Source: an uncultured Caldilineaceae bacterium (GTDB taxonomy: Bacteria; Chloroflexota; Anaerolineae; Caldilineales; Caldilineaceae). Taken from it: a stretch of DNA of 64,000 nucleotides. The position numbers and the translations under genes were made by a program. Under the pieces are notes generated by a model. The model ran no database searches. It worked only from the letters and a program-made list of their open reading frames with translations, and was not told the origin of the DNA. Positions 53,135 through 62,556 of the stretch are shown in pieces. The stretch is from positions 1-64,000 of the forward strand of contig CATOTS010000029.1 in NCBI GenBank assembly GCA_951813625.1, written 5' to 3'. How positions within the stretch are numbered: the first letter of the stretch is position 1; each line of letters opens with the position of its first letter.

Positions 53135-54712
53135 ATGGATACGGCGATTGACCGCCGCCTGATAGGGTTGCTCCGGCGCGCGCGGGCACGCGACGGAATC
53201 TTTGCGGCTCCTGCGCGAGAGGAAGGGACCAGGGCAACGGTCGTCGTCGGAGTCAGCGGCGGCGCCGACAGTGTTACGCTGCTGCATTTGCTCGCGCGTC
53301 TGCGCGCGCGCTGGTCGATCGACGTGGTGGCGGCGCATCTTGATCACGGTTTGCGAGCGGATTCCGGGGACGATGCCGCCTTTGTCGCAGAGGTCGCGGA
53401 CTGCTGGGATGTGCCGTTGGAGGCGTCGACTCTGCCGCGGAATGCGCTTGCCGGTTGCGGCAATGTGGAGGCTGCGGCCAGGCGGGCGCGCTACCGATTT
53501 CTGGCCGAGGTCGCGGCCAGGCGCCAGGTTGATGGAAGTCGCGTGGAGGTCGCGGTGGCGCACACGGCCAATGACCAGGCTGAGACGGTGTTGATGAACC
53601 TGATTCGGGGCAGCGGCCTGGACGGTTTGGCAGGCATGCGGCCGGCGCGCCCTTTGTTCGTGGATGACCGGCTTGTGCCGGATGTGCGGCTCGTTCGTCC
53701 CCTGCTCGGCGCCGCGCGTGATGAGATCGTACAGTACCTTGAGCAGCACGGGATCCCGTGGCGCGAAGATCCGAGCAATCAGGACCGGTCACTGGTGCGC
53801 AATCGTCTGCGTCACGAGGTCCTGCCTCGATTGGAGGAGATCAACCCGCGGGTGGTTGCTTCTCTGGGCCGGACAGCGTCGCTACTGGCGGCGGAGGCTG
53901 ACCGTTCAGATTCGCGTGCACGCGAGGCGATGCTGGCTGCCCGCAGGGGAGGGGAGAGCGCGCGGGAGCAGGCGGTGTCGGAGGATGCAGCGGGCAGCTG
54001 TCAAGCCGGGGCCGCCGCCGGCTCCGACCGGCAGGTATTCGACCTGGCAGCATTTCGCGGTCTGAACGTGGCGGACCAGCGGGCAACCCTGCGCGCAGCC
54101 GGACTTTGCCTGGGGCTGTCTTCTGCGCGCATCAATTTTGACGCAATCGAACGACTGCGCCAGACTCTGCTGGAGGAAGAGCGCGCCGGCGGACCGTACA
54201 CTTGGGTCGCCGACGCGGTTCTGACGCGCGTTGCCGGTTCCTTCAGCCTGCACCGCGCCGGCGCGACGCCCTTTGCAGTCGACCATCCCTATCTTGATTG
54301 CGATTGGCGTTCCCGCCACCGGTGTAAAAGGCTTGATATTCCAGGTGAAATCTCGGTGACCGGCTGGACGCTGCACTGTGAACTGCTTGAGCGGGGGGAC
54401 CTTGCGCAAGACTGGCCTGCGCGGCTCTCGCCGTGGGATGCCTATATGAGTGCGGACCGGGTGCGGCAACTTGTGCTGGCGGCGCCGCAGCCGGGCCAGC
54501 GATTTGCGCAGCTGGGTCTGGACGGGCATGGCAAGAGCCTGTCCGACTATCTGACCGATCGCAAGGTCCCGCGCTGGCTGCGTTCGGGCTGGCCAATTGT
54601 CCTGGATTGCGCAGAGGTCGTCTGGGTGGGGGGTCACCAGATTGCCGACAGGGTGCGAATCAGCGAGAGCAGCCGGGAGGTAGTTCATCTCTACTGGCGG
54701 GGGTCTTCCTGA
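53135..54712 (+). CDS. tilS: TilS, tRNA(Ile)-lysidine synthetase
   Basis: Makes lysidine at the wobble base of the CAU-anticodon isoleucine tRNA. 525 residues from ATG 53135. The PP-loop is VVVGVSGGADSVTLLHLLAR, followed by VVAAHLDHGLRADSGDDAAF, VAVAHTANDQAETVLMNLIR and PSNQDRSLVRNRLRHEVLPR. A C-terminal TilS domain ends with GHGKSLSDYLTDRKVPRWLR and VWVGGHQIADRVRIS. An in-frame GTG at 53030 would add 35 unconserved residues. A low-complexity insert lies near residues 270-310. It clusters with hpt as in many bacteria. Confidence 0.94.
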   Translation: MDTAIDRRLIGLLRRARARDGIFAAPAREEGTRATVVVGVSGGADSVTLLHLLARLRARWSIDVVAAHLDHGLRADSGDDAAFVAEVADCWDVPLEASTLPRNALAGCGNVEAAARRARYRFLAEVAARRQVDGSRVEVAVAHTANDQAETVLMNLIRGSGLDGLAGMRPARPLFVDDRLVPDVRLVRPLLGAARDEIVQYLEQHGIPWREDPSNQDRSLVRNRLRHEVLPRLEEINPRVVASLGRTASLLAAEADRSDSRAREAMLAARRGGESAREQAVSEDAAGSCQAGAAAGSDRQVFDLAAFRGLNVADQRATLRAAGLCLGLSSARINFDAIERLRQTLLEEERAGGPYTWVADAVLTRVAGSFSLHRAGATPFAVDHPYLDCDWRSRHRCKRLDIPGEISVTGWTLHCELLERGDLAQDWPARLSPWDAYMSADRVRQLVLAAPQPGQRFAQLGLDGHGKSLSDYLTDRKVPRWLRSGWPIVLDCAEVVWVGGHQIADRVRISESSREVVHLYWRGSS

Positions 54713-54954
54713 TGAGTTTGCGGCCGGTTGTGCTCTGGGCGAGTCGACAGCCAGAGACGAAGTTGCGCTTTGCCAGTCGAGACGCGGCGGCGGCCACAGG
54801 TCTGCTGACCGACGCGCAGGGAGCGGTTGAGTTTCGTTTTGAGCGCGCGGCGCGGCGGCTCACGCTGCCTGACCGGACGATATATCTGGATGATTATGGC
54901 TGGGAAGTGGATGAGCAGGGCAACACCGTGTTTCGGTCCCAGCGAGGCGATTGA
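54712..54954 (+). CDS. Small hypothetical protein, coupled to tilS
   Basis: 80 residues, beginning SLRPVVLWASRQPETKLRFA and ending GWEVDEQGNTVFRSQRGD. The ATG overlaps the tilS TGA (TGATG), arguing for translation. No signal peptide, membrane segment or recognised domain is visible. It is followed 4 bp later by a Nudix gene. Confidence 0.6.
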   Translation: MSLRPVVLWASRQPETKLRFASRDAAAATGLLTDAQGAVEFRFERAARRLTLPDRTIYLDDYGWEVDEQGNTVFRSQRGD

Positions 54955-54958
54955 GCCG

Positions 54959-55687
54959 ATGGGCGCTGATTCGATGCGAGGCAGGGGAGGTACGTCGGGG
55001 CCTGAGAGAACAGGTGAGTCCGCATCCCTTGATCGGCTTGTGGCGTGCCTGCAGAAGAGGTTGGCAGGCCCGCTCCCCGGCCGGCCGGCACAGGCTTTGA
55101 TGGCGCCGCTTCCCCGGCCGGGCTGGCATCCTGACGACAGGCCGGCGGAGCCTGCTCGCGAGAGCGGCGTTCTGGTCCTCCTCTATCCACATAGGGGCGG
55201 TCTGCGTCTTCCACTTATTGTTCGTCCGAGATACGACGGGGTTCACAGCGGTCAGGTTGCGTTTGCGGGGGGCGGCAGGGAGGGAGGGGACGCGAATCTG
55301 ACAGAAACAGCGCTGCGGGAGGCGCAGGAGGAGCTGGGGATCGCGCCGGGCGACGTGGAGGTGATTGGGGCGCTGACACAGCTCTATATCCGGCCGAGCA
55401 ACTACGAGGTCGTTCCCACAGTGGGTTGGGCAGCAGACCGGCCCGAGTTTCGGCCGGACCGGCGCGAGGTAGCCGGCCTGATGGAAGTATCGATCGAGGA
55501 TTTTCTGAATCCGGCCCATTTTCGGCGCGAGCGCTGGCAGTTGCAGGACCGCTCGGCGCTGGTTCCCTTCTACGCGATTCGGGGTCAGACGATCTGGGGC
55601 GCCACCGCCATGATCCTCAGCGAGCTGCTGGCGGTCGTGCGGATGTGCCTGGCGGAAAGGGCAGGATTTGGGGAGCGCCGAGAGTGA
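54959..55687 (+). CDS. Nudix hydrolase, CoA-pyrophosphatase-like
   Basis: 242 residues from ATG 54959. The Nudix-type segment is GQVAFAGGGREGGDANLTET followed by ALREAQEELGIAPGD, the form seen in NudL/Nudt7-like CoA pyrophosphatases, where the usual first Glu is replaced; REAQEEL supplies the metal ligands. RPSNYEVVPTVGWAADRPEF and the ending MILSELLAVV also fit that group. It probably cleans up oxidised CoA or nucleotide derivatives. It lies between a small unknown gene and hpt. Confidence 0.82.
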   Translation: MGADSMRGRGGTSGPERTGESASLDRLVACLQKRLAGPLPGRPAQALMAPLPRPGWHPDDRPAEPARESGVLVLLYPHRGGLRLPLIVRPRYDGVHSGQVAFAGGGREGGDANLTETALREAQEELGIAPGDVEVIGALTQLYIRPSNYEVVPTVGWAADRPEFRPDRREVAGLMEVSIEDFLNPAHFRRERWQLQDRSALVPFYAIRGQTIWGATAMILSELLAVVRMCLAERAGFGERRE

Positions 55688-55797
55688 ATGATAGGATTCG
55701 AACTCATCCGCAACAGTGCCGAGGCTCCGTCAGATCAGGGAATGGATGCGAGCCGTCTATCATCGCAACCCGAAAGCAATTCCAGGAGAAGCTGCAA

Positions 55798-56418
55798 ATG
55801 GTAGAGCCTGCATCGGAAGTTGCCGTTGTGACAGATGACGAGCCGCCTCTCTTGGGGCAGGCCCTTTGGAGCCGAGATGTCGAGCGTGTGCTGGTTACCG
55901 CGGAGGCTATACAGGAGCGTGTGCGCGAGTTGGGTCGGCGCATCGACGAGCATTACGCCGACAAGGACCTTCTTCTGATCGCGGTCTTGAAGGGCAGCGT
56001 TCTCTTTCTCGCCGATCTGATGCGTGCGATTTCGATCCCTCACGAAATCGACTTTCTGGCGACCAGCAGCTACGGGGCTACGACGTCAAGCTCGGGCATT
56101 GTGCGGATCATGAAGGACCTGAATGAACCGATTGAAGGCCGTCATGTTCTCCTGGTCGAGGATATCATCGACAGCGGGCATACGCTCGCCTATCTGACAC
56201 AGCTCTTCGGCGCCCGCAATCCGGCCAGCCTGGAGGTTGTGACGCTATTGGACAAGCCTTCGCGTCGCGAGGTGGATATCGACGTCCTCTGGACGGGTTT
56301 TTCGGTCCCGGACGAGTTTGTCATCGGATATGGCCTCGATTTCAATCAGAGGTATCGCAATTTGCCCTATATCGGCGTTTTGAAGCCTGAAGTCTACCAG
56401 TCGGCCGATGGGGCATGA
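55798..56418 (+). CDS. hpt: Hypoxanthine phosphoribosyltransferase
   Basis: 206 residues from ATG 55798 after AGGAGAAG. The PRPP-binding motif is HVLLVEDIIDSGHTLAYLTQ; the purine site has DKPSRREVDIDVLWTGFSVP and the ending VIGYGLDFNQRYRNLPYIGV. The early loop LIAVLKGSVLFLADLMRAI is also diagnostic. It salvages hypoxanthine and guanine. It converts to a LysM peptidase gene with overlapping ends. Confidence 0.95.
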   Translation: MVEPASEVAVVTDDEPPLLGQALWSRDVERVLVTAEAIQERVRELGRRIDEHYADKDLLLIAVLKGSVLFLADLMRAISIPHEIDFLATSSYGATTSSSGIVRIMKDLNEPIEGRHVLLVEDIIDSGHTLAYLTQLFGARNPASLEVVTLLDKPSRREVDIDVLWTGFSVPDEFVIGYGLDFNQRYRNLPYIGVLKPEVYQSADGA

Positions 56419-57784
56419 GTGGATGACGGCTCGATTGGGGCCGGTATGGCAGGCTTTTCTGCGCCTGTTGCTCATCTGCGTGCTGTCTCTGGCCAGTCTG
56501 GCGTATTCGCCTGCGAGGCAACTCCTGGCGCAGTTGCCGGAGGACACTTATGTTGTCCAGGCAGGGGATACGTTGGGCTCGATAGCGGCTCAGTTTGATA
56601 TTTCGGTCGAGGAGTTGGCAGCTGCCAACGAACTGGCTAACGTGGATGTCCTCGACGTGGGTCAGGTACTCAACCTCCCGCGGGTGAACGCGTCGCGAGC
56701 CTTCATTCTCGCCCGGCCGGGGGACACCGTTCAGTCTATCGCCACGCGCGAAGGACTTTCTCCAGCCCGACTTGCCATTCTCAATCGTGTTGCGCCTGCG
56801 GCGCGTCTGTTTCCGGGCCAGCGGATACTGCTTGCGCGCGAGTCGCCGCGCCCGGCGGCGAGGCTGCGTTTCGGCGCGGTGCGCATCGTGAGCATTCCCG
56901 CTGCCGTGGAGCAGGGCGAGGCCGGCTGGCTTCAGGTTGAGGCGAGCCGGCCGCTGGCGTTGAAGGCGGAGTGGGATGGCGCGCCTGTGGGCATCTGGCC
57001 GCTGGTAATTCGAGAGGACGAAGGGGCGGGCGCGGCGGCGAGCGGGGAAGTGACAGTCTGGGGGGCCTATGTTCCGGCGCCGGCTTCGATGGCGCCGGGT
57101 GAGTATCTGCTGAGACTGAGCTACGAGGCGCGCAGCGGCGTTACGGTCGCCCGATCCTTCCCGGTGGAGGTAGAGGAGCGTCACTTTGCGAGTCAGCAGA
57201 TTACGCTGCCGCCGGAACAGAGCGACTTGCTGGAGCAGACGCTGCTGCAGTCGGAGCTGGACTATCTCAGGCCGATTTGGTCGCAGGCGGCTACGCCGGT
57301 TCAGTGGCGGCAGACATTCAGGCTGCCGTTGTCATCGCCGTTTCCGACGACGAGCCCCTATGGGCTCGAGCGGAGCTATAACGGCGGGACGCTTCAATCC
57401 TTCCATACCGGTCAGGATTTTGCTGCGCCCGGCGGCAGTCCCGTCGTTGCCGCGGGGGATGGGATCGTGGTCCTGGCCGAGCAGCTGAATGTGCGCGGGG
57501 TGAGCGTGATCCTGGACCACGGCGCCGGTCTATTCACAGGCTACTGGCATTTGCGTGAGGCGGTGGTTGAGCCGGGTGTGAAGGTGCAGGCGGGCGAGGC
57601 AATCGGCTTTGTGGGGACGACAGGGCGCAGTACGGGGGAGCATCTGCATTGGGAATTGCGCATCTACGGGGCGGCGGTTGACCCGATGCCGTTCCTGGAC
57701 AGACCGCTGCTCTCGCCACTGGGCGAAGCCGGACTGGAACAGCGAAACGGCCAGGACGAATCTGGCCAGGAAGAGGGGAATTGA
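56408..57784 (+). CDS. LysM-domain M23 metallopeptidase
   Basis: 458 residues, exported. A signal helix (FLRLLLICVLSLASLAYSPA) is followed by two LysM repeats (DTYVVQAGDTLGSIAAQFDI and FILARPGDTVQSIATREGLS), a beta-rich middle domain, and a C-terminal LytM/M23 fold. The zinc ligands are in SFHTGQDFAAPGGSPVVAAG (His and Asp) and GEHLHWELRIYG (His-x-His). It probably cuts peptidoglycan cross-links or activates an amidase. ATG 56408 overlaps the hpt end; ATG 56423 is a possible start. Confidence 0.92.
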   Translation: MGHEWMTARLGPVWQAFLRLLLICVLSLASLAYSPARQLLAQLPEDTYVVQAGDTLGSIAAQFDISVEELAAANELANVDVLDVGQVLNLPRVNASRAFILARPGDTVQSIATREGLSPARLAILNRVAPAARLFPGQRILLARESPRPAARLRFGAVRIVSIPAAVEQGEAGWLQVEASRPLALKAEWDGAPVGIWPLVIREDEGAGAAASGEVTVWGAYVPAPASMAPGEYLLRLSYEARSGVTVARSFPVEVEERHFASQQITLPPEQSDLLEQTLLQSELDYLRPIWSQAATPVQWRQTFRLPLSSPFPTTSPYGLERSYNGGTLQSFHTGQDFAAPGGSPVVAAGDGIVVLAEQLNVRGVSVILDHGAGLFTGYWHLREAVVEPGVKVQAGEAIGFVGTTGRSTGEHLHWELRIYGAAVDPMPFLDRPLLSPLGEAGLEQRNGQDESGQEEGN

Positions 57785-57795
57785 CCTCGCCCCTG

Positions 57796-57829
57796 AAAAA
57801 CAGAAAGCGCCGACTCGGTCGCCGGCGCT
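57796..57829 (-). terminator. Rho-independent terminator of rplY
   Basis: On the minus strand AGCGCCG (57829-57823) pairs with CGGCGCT (57812-57806) and is followed by TTCTGTTTTTC. It lies 23 bp past the rplY stop. Confidence 0.75.
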
Positions 57830-57851
57830 CTGCGTTATCGCGGTTGCGAAT

Positions 57852-58511
57852 CTACTCTTCGACTTGTTCTTCATCCTCGCGGCCGCGACCGATGACCTCG
57901 GGCTCGGCATCGGGGTCGATCAGTTCGGCTTCGGCCTCTTCTTCTTCCTCGCTGACAGCTGCGCGTGAGAGAATCAGGCTGCAGATCGCATCATCGGGGT
58001 CGGAGATATAGGTAACGCCGGCAATGCTCGGGAGGTCTGCGACCGTAATCGGAGGACTCTCGGGGCCCTCAAGCGGTGAGATGTCGACCTCGATGTGGGC
58101 GGGAATGTCGGCGGGCAGCGCTTCGATCTCAACGCTTTCCATTGACTGCACCATGACCAGGTCTGTACCGACCACCGACTCTCCGATGGTGAAGAGCGGC
58201 ACGCTGACCTGCTGGGTCACCGTCATGTTGACGGCGTAGAAGTCTGCGTGCAGCAGGTTGTGGCGCACCGGATGGCGCTGAATTTCGCGCACGAGGATGT
58301 TGTACTCTTCGCCTTCGAGATCGACCTTGACGAGCTGGGAGCTTCCGCCTTCGCGTAGAACGCTTTCAAACTCGGTTACCTCGACCTGCGCGTTCTGTGC
58401 CGTCCGTTCTTCCCCGTAGATGACGACGGGGATAATCCCCTGCGGGCGCAGTCGCTTTACTTTGCGGCCGGTAATGCTGCGGGGGCTGGCATGCAGTGTT
58501 AGTGTTGACAT
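57852..58511 (-). CDS. rplY: Ribosomal protein bL25, CTC type
   Basis: 219 residues: an N-terminal L25 beta-barrel that binds 5S rRNA (RKVKRLRPQGIIPVVIYGEE, VREIQRHPVRHNLLHADFYA) and the TL5/CTC C-terminal domain (EIEALPADIPAHIEVDISPL). A strongly acidic tail, VSEEEEEAEAELIDPDAEPE, ends the protein. AGGAGAG precedes the ATG at 58511. It is monocistronic with its own terminator. Confidence 0.95.
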   Translation of the reverse strand: MSTLTLHASPRSITGRKVKRLRPQGIIPVVIYGEERTAQNAQVEVTEFESVLREGGSSQLVKVDLEGEEYNILVREIQRHPVRHNLLHADFYAVNMTVTQQVSVPLFTIGESVVGTDLVMVQSMESVEIEALPADIPAHIEVDISPLEGPESPPITVADLPSIAGVTYISDPDDAICSLILSRAAVSEEEEEAEAELIDPDAEPEVIGRGREDEEQVEE

Positions 58512-58576
58512 CTATCTCTGCTCTCCTTCTAACTATCGAGACGGTTCCGGCTTGTCGGTGTCAAGCAGGGCCGCGG

Positions 58577-59047
58577 TCAACTGTGTTTGGCGGTTTTCCG
58601 GCCGAGCAGTTTGCGCAGAAGCAGCAAGACCAAGCCGAATCCCGCGCCCAATGCCAGCGCGCTCAGCGGTGACAAGACGGTCTTGACGTTTCCCTCGACC
58701 TTACCGGCACATAACATTCCCGTCCATACCTCTTCCGCCTTGATCTGACCGGCTGCCAGCAGACCGATGCCGCTGTTGTGGACGGTTGTTTCCTGGCTGG
58801 CGGCGCAGCCGATGCCGGCGTCGCGCATCTCCAGCGACTTTGTACGCACGAAACCGGCCGCCGAATCGGTCATGTTGAGGGCCTGGGCGTTGACAGACCG
58901 GGTGGCGGAATGCGACATCGACACGTGGCCGCCGCGGACTGAACCGACAGAGGATTCCTTCACTTCGACGCGTTCGCCTTCCAGGTCGGCGCTCAAATCG
59001 GCGGCGGCATCTTCCAGTGGGTTTGCGTCCGGTCTTTCTTCAGACAT
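58577..59047 (-). CDS. Small membrane-anchored beta-repeat protein
   Basis: 156 residues from ATG 59047 after GGAGACAG. An acidic N-terminus is followed by a run of short, regularly spaced strands (VEVKESSVGSVRGGHVSMSH, ALNMTDSAAGFVRTKSLEMR, TTVHNSGIGLLAAGQIKAEE) that look like turns of a beta-solenoid. A C-terminal helix (LSALALGAGFGLVLLLLRKL) ends in a basic stretch. I recognise no named family; bactofilin-like polymers are a loose structural comparison only. Confidence 0.65.
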   Translation of the reverse strand: MSEERPDANPLEDAAADLSADLEGERVEVKESSVGSVRGGHVSMSHSATRSVNAQALNMTDSAAGFVRTKSLEMRDAGIGCAASQETTVHNSGIGLLAAGQIKAEEVWTGMLCAGKVEGNVKTVLSPLSALALGAGFGLVLLLLRKLLGRKTAKHS

Positions 59048-59283
59048 GACTGTCTCCAATGCTGGCGAATGGCCAGGGGAACGGCGCACAGAGCCACTAT
59101 TATAGCCAGCGCGGTCTGGGCTGTCAAAAAAACTGGTATGTAAGGTGGATGGAAAGAGTCAATGCGGGACTCTGGCGGTGGTGCGTACCCTAAGGATGGG
59201 GCACGTCGCGCCAGCCGTCCCGCATTGGGGGGGGGGTCTGCGAACTGCGGCCTTTCGTCTACCGGAGGCCTTAGCCGTCAGCT

Positions 59284-60057
59284 TCAGCGTAATTCGTATG
59301 TGATCTGCAGCTGCATTGTGAGAATCAGCTCGCCGGGATTGATGGGGCCGATACCGCGGGCGCTCTCGGCGATCGCCATCTGGGCGAAGTTGCCGCCGTA
59401 GAAGCCGCCGCCCTGGCCGATAATCTCGCTGATTCCGGTGACGCCGCTGACTTCAACGCCGATCAGTTCCGCCAGTTCATTCGCTTTGGACCGGGCGTCG
59501 GCCACGGCCTGGGCGCGGGCTTCGGACTCAACCGAGGTCGGATCGGCGAGGCTGAAGTCGACGCCGTATACGTTGTTGGCGCCGGCGTCAATGGCGGCAT
59601 CCAGGACGTCGCCGATAGTGTCCAGATCCCGGATGGTGATGTAGACGGTGTTGCTGACGCGGTAACGGGTCTCGTCCTCGTTCAGCAATCCCTCCGGGCC
59701 GAAACGTTCGGCATAGATGCTGAAGTGCCGCGTCTGAATGTCGGCCTCGTCGATGTCTTGGGCAAGCAGGGCCCTGAGGACGCTTTCCATCACCTCTTGC
59801 GCGGCGCCGCTGGCCTCTTTCACCGTTGGCCGCATCACTTCGACGCCGATGTTGGCGGTGGCGACGTCCGGATCGATGGAGACGGATCCCTCGCCCACGA
59901 CCGTCACAGAGTGTGAGATTGACGCGGCGACATTCCCTTCGCTCGCCTGGGCGGCCGGCGTAGGTGTCGCGGTCATGACGATGGAGATTACGATCAGGGT
60001 CAAGGCCATCAGGGCGACAAGGCCTATAGCGGTTCCGGATGATTTCTGGCTCTTCAT
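59284..60057 (-). CDS. SIMPL domain (DUF541) protein
   Basis: 257 residues from ATG 60057 after GAGGAG. A signal anchor (GLVALMALTLIVISIVMTAT) precedes the SIMPL domain: SHSVTVVGEGSVSIDPDVAT, ATANIGVEVMRPTVKEASGA, DIQTRHFSIYAERF, ARAQAVADARSKANELAELI and a final strand, ILTMQLQITYEL. Family members are envelope proteins of varied function. No partner gene is suggested by the neighbours. Between it and the anchored protein gene (59048-59283) lies a G-rich stretch with no gene. Confidence 0.88.
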   Translation of the reverse strand: MKSQKSSGTAIGLVALMALTLIVISIVMTATPTPAAQASEGNVAASISHSVTVVGEGSVSIDPDVATANIGVEVMRPTVKEASGAAQEVMESVLRALLAQDIDEADIQTRHFSIYAERFGPEGLLNEDETRYRVSNTVYITIRDLDTIGDVLDAAIDAGANNVYGVDFSLADPTSVESEARAQAVADARSKANELAELIGVEVSGVTGISEIIGQGGGFYGGNFAQMAIAESARGIGPINPGELILTMQLQITYELR

Positions 60058-60223
60058 CTGACTGCTCCTCACGTCCTGGCCATATGCTGTGATTTTAGGG
60101 ATGAACTCCTGGCGTATATCTTTTGACGACAGAACGCGCCAATAAGTTGCCTTGCTGCCTGGATTGGCAAGAAACGGCGCCCGTTCTTTGGATGGGGCCG
60201 CGTGTGATACGATCGTTTCAATC

Positions 60224-62512
60224 ATGGCCTCTCTGTTTCCCTTTACTCGCCGGGCGAATCTCTTGATAGGGCTGGTGCTGCTGATGTGCGCGGCCGGCTG
60301 GCTGGCCGGTGCGGACGCGGCTGCATTCTTGACGTTTCTTCGACGAGCGGCGGTCCCGTCGGCTGAATCGCCGCAAGGGCAGGCTGAAGGAGGCGGACTA
60401 GAGGCGCTTCGCAGCGGCGCGATCGCGTCGATGGACGATCCGGCGTTCAGCTATGGAGAGGGCTGGCTGGTCTCCGCGGCGGGGGCGGACACGACCGAGC
60501 CGGCATCGCCGTGGGAGGAGCCGTCGGGGCGCATGCTTTTTCGATATTACGGCCGCGATCTGGCGCTGCAGCTGGCGCTGGGCGACTACTGGGGCTATGT
60601 CTTCGTCAGTGTTGACGGCGGGCCGGCCAACCGCTTGCCGGTCCTGCGCGGCAACCTCAACAGCGCAGGGCAGGCAGGCGGCTACAAACCACTCTTTGCC
60701 CCGGAAAAGCAGACTGCTGCGGGCCCGGCGGCCGAGTGGCTTGTCGTGCATCGCGCTGACGGAGACGGGCCGCACGAGGCGACGGTGGAAGTCTGGCGCG
60801 GATGGGGGCAGACCGTTCTGCGCGGCGCGGCGGTGGACGCGCTTGCGCCCGGGCCGCTCCCGCAGTGGCCGGGTGTCCTGATGGCGCTTGTGGGCGGGTG
60901 GTTGGCGGTATCGGCCCTGGGAACCTGGCTGGCAGGACGTCTGCCGTCGGCCTCAGGGGCTGGCGATAGCGGCGGGGCTGCCGAGAGCAGGCACGTCGGT
61001 CCCCTGGCGTCGAAATTCATTGGCTTTCGGACTCTACTGGGCTTGGGTATCGGTCGATTGGCGCTGTCCTGGCCGCGCGCCCTTTCGGCGGCGGTCGCGG
61101 GCGTTGCCATGATCGGCGCGGGCGTGCTCAGCCAGAGCTGGGCCGTCGTCATCGCCGGCTTGATTGCGCTCGGGATCGCGGCGTTGCAGTGGCCGGTGTT
61201 GTGGACCGGGGCGCTGCTGTTTGGATTGCCATTCTATCTCCATCCGTTGCCGGTTCTGCCAGGGCGGGCATTGAATCTGATCGAAATCGGAGTCTATGGC
61301 GGCCTGGCGCTCTGCGGCGTGCGTTTTGCGGCAGGACTCCGTCCTGCCGGCGGCGCTCGCGGGCAAGCGGGCGACAGGCGCAACCAGTTCATCTTTTTTG
61401 TGGTCGGGCTGGCGCTGGTCGCGGCAGTCGCCGCGGCGCAGAGGGATGTCGCGGTGCGCGAGTGGCGAACAGTGTTTTTGAGCGCGGCCATGTTCGCGCT
61501 GCTCTTGCATGCGACCATGCGCAGCGCGGCTGACAACGGCGCGACGCGGGCAGTCCTGGCGCTGGCGTGGCTGGCCGGCGGAGCGTTCGTTGCCGTCTCG
61601 GGTCTGTGGCAGTACGTCACCGAGCAGAATATTATCCAGGCGGAAGGCGTCAATCGCGTGCGAGGGCTTTACGGTTCGCCGAACAATTTGGCGCTCTACC
61701 TGGAGCGGACGGCTGCGGTCGGGCTGGGGCTGGCTATTTTCGGCCTGAAGAGGAGGGGCGATGGTCGGCCAGCCGGTAGCGAGGGAGGTGGCGGGACTTC
61801 GGCGGTTGCGTCGACCTGGCTGGACTCGGCGTGGATTGCGCGTGTCGCGCTCCTGCTCACGCTCCCGCAGCTGGCGGCGCTGCTGTTGACGTTCAGCAAG
61901 GGCGCGCTGTTCCTGGGGCTGCCTGCGATGCTGATAGGGCTCGGCGCGGCGGGGCGGCGGCTCGAGGGCGGTCGCAGCCTGCGGTTGCCGGCGTGGTGGG
62001 GATGGGGGCTGGCGGCGGTGGCGGCGGCGATGGCGGCGGGCCTGGTACCTTTTCTCGGGGCAGAGCGGTTCCGCAGTCTGCTGGACTTCGGGCCGGAGAG
62101 CACCGGAGGGTTGCGTCTCAACCTGTGGCGCAGCAGCGTGCAGATGGCGCTCGATCATCCGTGGCTGGGCGTCGGGCCGGACAACTTTCTGTACAGCTAT
62201 CGCAGCGGCTATATCCTGCCGGCGGCGTGGCGCGATCCCAGTCTCAACCATCCTCATAACGTCGTGCTGGACTGGTGGACGCGGGTTGGACTGCCGGGGC
62301 TGGCGCTGGCTGCGGCCTGGCTGTGGCTGGGCATACGGGCCTTGTGGCGGGCTGCGAGCGTCGACGCACTGGCGGTCGGGGCGCTGGGGGCGGTCGCTGC
62401 CGCACTGGGCCACGGCCTGATCGATGCCTCGTACGCGCTGCCGGACCTGATGCTGGTTTGGGTTTTCCTGCTGCACCTGTTCGGGCCGCGCGCGGCAAAG
62501 GCGGCTGCGTAG
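60224..62512 (+). CDS. O-antigen ligase-like polytopic membrane protein
   Basis: 762 residues from ATG 60224. An N-terminal helix is followed by a soluble extracytoplasmic part (FSYGEGWLVSAAGADTTEPA, GYVFVSVDGGPANRLPVLRG, about 40-200) and then about a dozen helices. The Wzy_C/O-antigen ligase region shows GVNRVRGLYGSPNNLALYLE, LLTFSKGALFLGLPAMLIGL, RLNLWRSSVQMALDHPWLGV and LNHPHNVVLDWWTRVGLPGL with the conserved His. It probably joins or polymerises surface glycans. The added soluble N-terminal part is unusual for the family. Confidence 0.85.
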   Translation: MASLFPFTRRANLLIGLVLLMCAAGWLAGADAAAFLTFLRRAAVPSAESPQGQAEGGGLEALRSGAIASMDDPAFSYGEGWLVSAAGADTTEPASPWEEPSGRMLFRYYGRDLALQLALGDYWGYVFVSVDGGPANRLPVLRGNLNSAGQAGGYKPLFAPEKQTAAGPAAEWLVVHRADGDGPHEATVEVWRGWGQTVLRGAAVDALAPGPLPQWPGVLMALVGGWLAVSALGTWLAGRLPSASGAGDSGGAAESRHVGPLASKFIGFRTLLGLGIGRLALSWPRALSAAVAGVAMIGAGVLSQSWAVVIAGLIALGIAALQWPVLWTGALLFGLPFYLHPLPVLPGRALNLIEIGVYGGLALCGVRFAAGLRPAGGARGQAGDRRNQFIFFVVGLALVAAVAAAQRDVAVREWRTVFLSAAMFALLLHATMRSAADNGATRAVLALAWLAGGAFVAVSGLWQYVTEQNIIQAEGVNRVRGLYGSPNNLALYLERTAAVGLGLAIFGLKRRGDGRPAGSEGGGGTSAVASTWLDSAWIARVALLLTLPQLAALLLTFSKGALFLGLPAMLIGLGAAGRRLEGGRSLRLPAWWGWGLAAVAAAMAAGLVPFLGAERFRSLLDFGPESTGGLRLNLWRSSVQMALDHPWLGVGPDNFLYSYRSGYILPAAWRDPSLNHPHNVVLDWWTRVGLPGLALAAAWLWLGIRALWRAASVDALAVGALGAVAAALGHGLIDASYALPDLMLVWVFLLHLFGPRAAKAAA

Positions 62513-62556
62513 GGCTGCGCGCAGAAGGTGGCGCTTATCTTATCCCGAACTGTTTG

